Of a stretch of DNA of 64,000 bases, positions 57,187-64,000 are shown piece by piece. The notes under the pieces were generated by a model. That model saw nothing but the letters and a program-made list of their open reading frames with translations, was not told the origin of the DNA and did not search any database. Within the stretch, counting starts at the first letter, position 1. Every line of letters starts with the position of its first letter. The stretch is from positions 96,169,741 to 96,233,740 of the forward strand of contig CM041465.1 in NCBI GenBank assembly GCA_023213395.1. Direction: 5' to 3'. The stretch is from Cycas panzhihuaensis. Taxonomy: Eukaryota; Cycadophyta. A program made the position numbers and the translations under genes.

Positions 57187-57362
57187 CTGCCAGTAAGGGA
57201 GCTAGTCTCACTTCTCTTTCTGTTGGTGCTATTACTTTCTGATAATCTTCCTTATTTTCCCTTTACGTTGGGTAACCCCCAACGCGTGCTTCATACCCCT
57301 CTTCCTTCTAACAACTTTGGCAAAAGTGTTATATATGACATTTCTCACATCGTTTAGGAGGT

Positions 57363-59390
57363 TTGCCACCTTTGTTAGAAGCCTCTTCATATCACCTACT
57401 TCCATCATCGAAGTCTGATTCGACAATGGAGGGCTATCTTTCTGATTGGGCGTATCATGCCTTCACCTCAGGAACTCATGAGTTCCCCGTGTCTATTCTA
57501 GGATCCACCCAAGAGGGTGACGATCCTATCTATTACCCAGGTGACCAACATGACCCCATCAACATCCATCCTTCTATCCATGTGGTAGAAGACTCGTCTT
57601 CTCTTGAGATTCACCCTTCGATTGGTGATTCTTATGAGGAGCACCCTGAGGGGTCCACGTCATTCAAGGTCCCATCCACCTCTTATGGTCACGTGGATAC
57701 CTCTCCCGCTAATGTGGTTGAAGTTATTAGCAAGTGATTTCAAGCAGCTCATCTTCAATCGCATCCCAGGTGGTTTGAAGGTGTTCTGCGTGGTGGAGCA
57801 TCCTCTTTATCCACTCCTTTGCCACCTTCTTCATCCGCACCTTCCCCTCCTACTCCCAGTAACCCTTTCACCCTATGCATTCACCCTACTATTTTTCTAC
57901 ACTAACTATGGGGGCAAATGTTGCACCTTCCATCCCTTGCCAGGGTCCTAGTTATTCAAGACCCTCCCATGGTATGTCTTTCCCTCAGTTGGGGGTTAGC
58001 ATACCCTTTCTTAGTCAGGCTAGTGTGCCATCCCCTAACATAGTGTATGTGTTCCCTAGTAGGCCTATGGGTCCTACTAACTCTTCAGCCACAAGTAATA
58101 TGGGACTCGCTCCCACATATTCCCAAAACCAACCTATTGGTCCTTCCTTTTATATACCCCCATGTTACACTTCTTAACCTTAGGGGCAGGGTAAAGGGAA
58201 CCACCTCCTAGCTTATGGGGTGGACTCACTACACCCATATAGGATTGCACCACCTACGGGTGGCCCATATGGGCAAAACCCAGTTCCACACCCTCCTTTT
58301 CTGCCATCTTGCATAGCCTCTTTTTCTACGCCTTTGCAAGGGAACCCAACTCCCTTTCAAGGTGCTAATCCTCAAGCCCCCTTCTATCCAAGGGCATTTC
58401 CTCAAGGAGGGATGGGTTTGCCACCCCCATCTGTTCCTTGTTCACTACCTACTACATCATTCGTTGATCCTACAGTCTAGGCAAGGGCACATCCCTTCAT
58501 GGACTATAGATCGACACCACTATCTATTGAGGTATTAAGAACTAATCTGCCGCCTCATCCTCCTAAAGTTCCTAAATTTGACGGAACTTCCTTGCAAGAC
58601 CCAGCATAACACGTGCATAATTTTTCTATGGCATGTATAGATTATTGGGCTTACGACCACATATTGATGAAGTTATTTCCATGATCTTTATAGGGTGATG
58701 CCCTTAAGTGGTTTTATCACCTCCCTGCCCACTTTATCTTTTCATTCCAGTAATTGGTGGATGAATTCATCAACTACTTCAATGTAGCACGTCCTTTCGA
58801 AAGCGGAATGAAATCTCTCCTTTCGCTCAAATAAGGTCACGATAAAATGAATCATGACTTTGTGTGATGATTACATGACCTTATTCACTCCACTAAGGCC
58901 ACGTTACCCGAGGAGTTGAAGAGAGACCTTTTCGTTAACATACTTCACCCCGAAGTACATGTCGAAGTCCTTAAAATAGGGGCAACCACATGAGACTCTG
59001 TGATTGCAAAGTGCTTAGTGTTAGAGGCTATTGAGATCCAAGCTAGACTCAAGAGGCCTCTCAAGCCCTCACAACGTCGTGAGGCACCTCCCTCAACCAA
59101 GGAAACTAAACCTTCAAAACCCACCAAGACTACTTCTCACTCGACCAAGAAGACCTTAGACCCCCTTACTTCTGCCATACGTTCATTTGAACGTATGATG
59201 AAGGAGCTTAAACTTTAAGCTCCTTCATCTCCAACTTCTAACAAACAAATTCAACAGGCTTCTCAAGCCACTCCTCCCGCAGGGGGTAATACCCAGCCTT
59301 CTCAAGTAAGGAAAGTAGATCCTTCGCTCGAGAAGAAGTGGTGTTCCATCCACAGGGAGTGCTTCCATGATGTCTCACGTTGTCAAGTGT
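57363..59390 (+). pseudogene. gag: TAT-B gag
   Basis: The start chosen is the ATG at 57,363; an alternative is 57,426 (MEGYLSDWAYHAF). N-terminal sequence to 57,737 includes EFPVSILGSTQEGDDPIYYPGDQHDP. A proline-rich central part follows (57,875-58,480; PHPPFLPSCIASFSTPLQGNPTPF), then a Retrotrans_gag core from about 58,560 (FDGTSLQDPA, LKWFYHLPAHFIFSF, FINYFNVARPFESGMKSLL), a lysine-rich stretch (59,060-59,210) and a cysteine-histidine knuckle KKWCSIHRECFHDVSRC (about 59,335-59,388). Stops at former CAA, CAG, CGA and TGG codons and frame shifts (about 57,750, 57,900) break it. Confidence 0.85.
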
Positions 59391-60660
59391 AACACCCTCG
59401 TGATGCCCCACAACGTGATTCATCTCCCAGGTAGGCCTCGAGGCCCAATCTCAATCAACCCGTCCATAAGGATCCATTCCCCAAACATGGGGAGTGTGAT
59501 TGTAATGCTCAATAAAGAAACAACCAAAACTGGGGTAGATTCCTTAATTCTCGCCTTTTGCACGGTAGAGGGAAGGGTGTACGAGATTCAGCATTATCCT
59601 CACGTTCCCCTGACTATCATGCTCCTTCACCTTCATGATCCTACAACAAGGGAAAGAAGGTAATTCAGATGCTTGAAGCCACTCCCTTATATGCTCTAAC
59701 TTGGTCTCAAGCCACGAAAGAGGTAGCTGGCACCTCTACATCTATATCACACCTTGATCCTCCTTCGGAAGCTATTCCTCTAGAGATACCTTCATTTCCC
59801 AAGAATGTTTATGTCTGCCCTAGTCGCTTTGACTTCAGGAGAGCCCTTACCCAACCCATAGGGAAGGGTAAGCCATTTTTCGTAGTTGAAGAGCTTCATA
59901 CCGTGGCCGCCGAGATGTCCATCATTGACATCTTGAAGAGCTATCCAGAGCAACGAATGCTCCTTTTGGAAGCTTTAGGGTTGAATGGTGCACCTATTCA
60001 TGCTTTGGGCATCACCCAAAGTCATGAACCCATCATCTCTTTTGATCCTAAAGATCTTCCCCCAACCAGTGAAAGGGAGTGCCAATGCAACTTCCCTTTC
60101 ACCATCACCATAGACACACCTAATTATACCTTGCAAAGGACCATTGTTGACAATGGTTCTTCCGTTATCACTATGCCCTTACGTGTCATGCAAGAGCTCA
60201 ATATTTTCACTTTGGAACCCATTCCATGGTGATGTCAAGGCTATGATGGTAGCGAGAAGACTCCTTTGGGGTCCATCTTTATCCCTCTCACACTCAAGGA
60301 TAAGATCGTCCTTGCTGACATCATTGTCCTTGATGTGGATATTGATTACAACCTCCTCTTAGGTCGACCATGGCTTGACCAAATGGGAGCCGTATGTTCC
60401 ACCCATTGGGGGCAACTCAAGTTTGTCCATAATGGGCAAATGAAAGTTATCTCTCATGAGCGACCACCCACAAAACAAATCAGACCATCCACTCAAGAAA
60501 GTCATGGCCAGTTAAAGAGAAGTAAAGGCCCTTCTACTCATGCCTCGGCTTGTTCCATTGGCATACCCAATCCATCTCACATCGAGGAAGACCCTGCATT
60601 TTCTTCTCCTAGTCTCACGTGCTTCACTCCTATTGGTGTTGGAAGCTATGGGTAATTTGC
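59391..60660 (+). pseudogene. pro: TAT-B aspartic protease region
   Basis: The open segment 59,669-60,232 reads VCPSRFDFRRALTQPIGKGKPFFVVEELHTVAAEMSIIDILKSYPEQRMLLLEALG (about 59,813-59,985), then the active-site motif TIVDNGSSVITMPLRVMQELNI (about 60,141-60,205; DNG intact). The open segment 60,266-60,655 reads IFIPLTLKDKIVLADIIVLDVDIDYNLLLGRPWLDQMGAV, the typical protease C-terminal motif YNLLLGRPWL. It would process the polyprotein. A frameshift lies between 60,230 and 60,266. Polymerase should follow but does not. Confidence 0.88.
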
Positions 60661-60761
60661 CTCGTTCAGTGATGATGAGTCTCACGACGAGGATGAGGAG
60701 TGTCTTCATCCTATTTCTTTCCTTCGCACTAGTAGGTTGTGCCCATCTCATTCTAGATCCC
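60661..60761 (+). other. End of the TAT-B interior
   Basis: A short acidic tail (FASFSDDESHDEDEECLHPISFLRTS) runs into the LTR. No polypurine tract is visible directly before the LTR, so the junction is probably a deletion or recombination point. Confidence 0.55.
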
Positions 60762-63319
60762 TGTTTCCTGGCTACCGGGAATGGACTTGAGACACATTGA
60801 CTCAGGTAAGCTCAGGTATACATTCTCACTTCTCCCTACTCTTGTTTGAATGAGATTGTTTAGCATAGACTACTTGACATATGCTTGCCTGCCTGCATTG
60901 CTTCTTTGCTTAATCATAGTGCATGTGCTTATAGCACACTTTCAGCCTATGACGACTCACAATGGGGGCATTCCTTAGTGAATGCTACACCCCATATAGT
61001 GCAGAGCCACCCATTTCATCTCCATGACCCCTCAGGCTGCTTCAGCCAGTCATGTTTACCCCTGTTACGACACCCTGCTCATGTTGTAGTCTCTTCCAAG
61101 TCTGATTAAATCCTTAGTTGAGACCCATTTCGCTATCTTGGCTACTTGCCCATCACCTGGGTATTCCCCCCAGTTGTTCCAGCCTTAATTTACTCTTAAT
61201 ATTAACTCTAAGCCCTTATTTCTGCTTATTTTTTGCTTACAGTTTTGTACTGTTGTAAACTTAGCGGTACTGCGATCTTTGCCGCAGTACCATGAGGTTT
61301 ACCAGGGGGTGACTGTTAAAAATTTTTTTTTTTTAAATCACACGATAGTTTTCGCTTTTTTTGTGGAACTGTCGCGTGGCACCTACGCATTCGAATTGCC
61401 TTAACACCCCCAATGTTCAGCTGCAGTGAGTAGCGGATAAAACAAGATTTTCTCTTCATTTTCAAGGATCTTTGGCTTATTTTTACACAAAATTATACAA
61501 AATCCTCCACAAAACTCTCAGAGAGAGACACACATTTCTGGCTCATTTCAGTGGACCATTCTCGCCCTATTTCTCATAAACAGCAAGCTCTACATCTGTT
61601 TGTAGGTCTTTAAGACTTTAAGGAGGATCTTCTTCAAAGTCTCCTAAAAAGACAAGCTTCAAAGGCTCCAAACTCACAGGATCATTCTCACATTTCTCTC
61701 CTCTTCCAAACTTGCCATCATATCTCACTGAATACTGGCTTTTTCATGTCATTTTCTAGCAAGTTCATGCTTGATATCTTCACAACAAGGTACCTTCATA
61801 TTCACTTTGAAATACATGCTATTTCTTTCCATTTTTTTTTTGTGAGTAAATTCTTAGTTTATGTACCTTTTAGTTGCTATGCCTATTTATCTTTAGCTTT
61901 CTTGCTTGTTGCACCATAGAGCTCCCCCATCATTCCTACTAGCCTGATTTTAGGTGGCTATTGTAAGGGGATAATATAGGGAAAGTTAGAGGGAAGAAAA
62001 CAGGGCCAGTCCCCCTTGCTGCCCTTCTCCCCAAGGATTCCGTCCCTTACTTTCTCTCCCTTTGTACATTCGTGCCTTTCTAGAAGTCAAGTTAGGGAAT
62101 TTGGAGGCTCTTTTCCAAATCTAAATTAACATTGGCAGCCCATTACCACACTGGTTTTAGATTTTCGTCTGTTGGTTTTGGGTACTGTATAAGTCCCAAA
62201 ACCACTTCCTGCTGGTTAACAATTTGCAACCCGCCCAGCTGGACAATTTGCTATTCATAGCATCTCATTCTTTGGGTGTTTTCATACCTTTCAGTTACCC
62301 TCTTCTTTCTCATTATTCACTGCCCTATGTCCTTGTTGTGAGTCTGTTTCCCTTTCCTGAGATTAAATGGAGATTTCCTGTGGGTGAGTTAGCCATTCCA
62401 AGGCTATACTCTTATTTGGGTGCCATTTGCAATAACTGTTTGCAGGAACTTTGTTGAATGTTATTTCATTAAATAATAGTACATATGATTAGCTTAGTTT
62501 GATTTTGTTTCCTCTAAGTTTAGTACATATACTCGATCTATTTTGTGGCCCCTCTTCCGAGAGGGAGGTACTCGCTTATTTGATTTGCAGGATCTCGCAT
62601 CGGTGGAGTCGCATGCGGAACAAAACCCATTGCAGGTTAGTTCCATATTTGATGCTTTTTGTCATTTTCTGTTATTTACCATTCACTTTTTGCATATATT
62701 GGGGAGGTAAGCTAGCCCATCTTTAGTCGTTCACGGCATCCATCGCCGACTGGTATCGCATGCATAACAAGTGGAGTAGGAAGGAGCGGGAAGCGAATAG
62801 ACACGTAGTGCTCCATTCAGATGCCAGGTCCAGGTATTTTCCTTGTCCTCGTATATCTTCTTTATGCTGTTGTTCTTTATGCACATGTTTGCGTAGTTAG
62901 AAATACATAAGAAATTGAAAGTGGAAAGGAACATACTTTTGTCTTGCGTATCTTTTATCTAGTGGTCAGTTTAGCATATTTAGATAGTTCATTTCATGTT
63001 AGAACTACCTATACCTTGCCCCTTTAGCCAGCCTATGCCTAGACTCCACACTTTACCTATATTCCCATTCTCGTGTTGCCTTCTCACTTCGTTGAGAAGA
63101 TGTAACGTGCTAGGTTCTCTCCTCCTCTTCCCGGCCATCCGAGGGATAGGAAGGCCTCGCTTTGTGTAGCTACCTGGAAGCAACTAGGCATCTCTGTAGG
63201 TCCTGAATCTGTGCTCTGGCACACGGATGCCCTGCGAGGTGAAGTCCTTATTGTTTAGCCTAACCTAGCTTTACATAATCCGTTCCCTTTGCTAAACGTA
63301 GGGATACCACCCCACAGCA
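60762..63319 (+). repeat. Second LTR of TAT-B
   Basis: 2,558 bp, TGTTTCCTGG...CACAGCA, homologous along its length to 54,455-57,157. A T/G polypyrimidine zone lies at 61,318-61,336. It is followed by another primer-binding site rather than host DNA. Confidence 0.88.
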
Positions 63320-63329
63320 AGCATTTAAT

Positions 63330-63347
63330 TGGCAACCATACTGGGGA
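63330..63347 (+). promoter_or_regulatory. Primer-binding site of the second TAT-B interior
   Basis: tggcaaccatactgggga, matching 57,168 except for transitions. Confidence 0.65.
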
Positions 63348-63520
63348 ACTGCCAGTAGGAAACTAGTTTCACTTCCCCTTTTTGTTGGTGTTCTTACCTT
63401 TAGGTAGCCTTCTTATCCTACTTTTTAATTGGGTAGCCCCCAACATATTTGTTTCATATCCCTTTCACTTTCTTTTAATAATGCTCATAAAGGCATTGTA
63501 TACGACGTTTCTCACGTCAC

Positions 63521-63910
63521 TTGCGAGGTCTACCACCATTGTTAGAAGTCCCATTGCCTTATTCCCTTCCATCATTGGATCCCGATTTGATAATGGAAGG
63601 TTACCAGTCCAATTGGGCTTACCACACCATGGTCTCGGGAACTCAAGAGTTTCCCACATCCATTCTGAGATCCACCCACAAGGGTGATGATCCCATCTAT
63701 TATCCGGGTGACCTGTTTCACCCTTCTGACCTTCATCCTTCTGCTCATATAGCAGAAAACTTGCCTCCTCATAAGACTCACCATCCTATTAGTGAATCTT
63801 ATGAGGAACGCCCTGAGGGGTCCCCAACATTTGAGATCCCATTGACCTCATATAGCTATGAAGATACCCCTCCTACTGACGTGATCGAAGCGCTCAGTGA
63901 GTACTTTTGA
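63521..63910 (+). pseudogene. gag: Second TAT-B gag, N-terminal part (cut by window end)
   Basis: 129-codon frame homologous to 57,363-57,737: EGYQSNWAYHTMVSGTQEFPTSILRSTHKGDDPIYYPGDLFHPSDLHPS, then YEERPEGSPTFEIPLTSYSYEDTPPTDVIEALSEYF and a stop at 63,908. Sequence beyond the stop (63,911-64,000) continues the homologous ATRHQPCPRWFEEVLRG-type text, so the stop is probably a decay event. The start (63,521 or the ATG at 63,593) is uncertain. Full length is not visible. Confidence 0.82.
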
Positions 63911-64000
63911 GCAACTCGCCATCAACCATGTCCCAGGTGGTTTGAAGAAGTTTTACGCGGTGTAGCATCTTCTTCATCTACACTTGCACCTCCTATAACA

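Larger units (their letters stand above)
54455..64000 (+). mobile_element. TAT-B: Tat-like Ty3 gag-protease array (LTR, interior, LTR, interior start)
   Basis: Two long LTRs (54,455-57,157 and 60,762-63,319) alternate with two interiors (57,168-60,761 and 63,330 to the window end). Each interior begins with the same primer-binding site and gag start. The first interior encodes gag and protease but no RT, RNase H or integrase before the next LTR starts. Base composition is clearly richer in G+C than in TAT-A and reading frames are longer, so decay is less advanced. Either unequal recombination built the array, or a polymerase-less derivative lies next to a second copy. Confidence 0.85.

Overview
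This window looks like repeat-rich heterochromatin from a large plant genome. It is very AT-rich, and nearly all recognisable coding sequence belongs to decayed LTR retrotransposons stacked inside one another. I see no intact host gene, no rRNA or tRNA gene and no CRISPR array. The plant assignment rests on Ty1/copia elements primed by initiator tRNA-Met, Ty3/gypsy elements of the Tat type with an additional downstream RNase H, a chromodomain-bearing Ty3 element, and captured fragments resembling plant pentatricopeptide-repeat and cellulose-synthase proteins. The species cannot be named from this sequence.

Layout, left to right. A Tat-like Ty3 element (TAT-A, + strand) runs from before base 1 to about 39,431. 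Its parts are a 5' LTR end (1-189), a primer-binding site (196), gag (227-1,397 and 8,667-9,530), protease (about 9,780-10,560), a linker, RT (16,830-17,369 and 25,562-25,930), RNase H, integrase (to 27,828), a second RNase H (28,860-29,120), an antisense reading region (about 30,150-31,970) and a 3' LTR ending at 39,431. Four copia-type elements are nested in it. COP-1 (1,398-8,661, + strand) has a perfect target duplication ATCCA. COP-2 (11,363-16,562, - strand) has GCTTA/GCTTC. COP-3 (17,370-25,561, - strand) has AAAAT/AAAAC. COP-4 (32,739-36,557, - strand, non-autonomous) has a perfect CTATG.

TAT-A abuts the integrase of another Tat-like element in the opposite orientation (TAT-C, - strand, 39,432-39,759 and about 47,138-48,850). 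TAT-C is itself split by a chromovirus (CHR-D, - strand, 39,760-47,137), which carries a candidate solo LTR (43,650-44,112). From 48,850 to 54,450 the sequence is mostly unassigned and contains a long compound microsatellite, a two-level tandem repeat (52,286-53,110), a short cellulose-synthase-like coding fragment (53,178-53,330) and a 41-bp minisatellite (53,383-53,945).

From 54,455 to the end lies a less decayed Tat-like array (TAT-B): an LTR (54,455-57,157), a gag-protease internal region without polymerase (57,168-60,761), a second LTR (60,762-63,319) and a second gag start (63,330-64,000).

Three themes recur. First, host gene fragments sit inside or beside retroelements. Second, decay is dominated by C-to-T and G-to-A transitions, so most stops look like former CAA, CAG, CGA or TGG codons. 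Third, local tandem duplications are common. All domain assignments were made by reading translated frames by eye, without database searches; boundaries given to the base are the LTR edges I could align, and the others are approximate.
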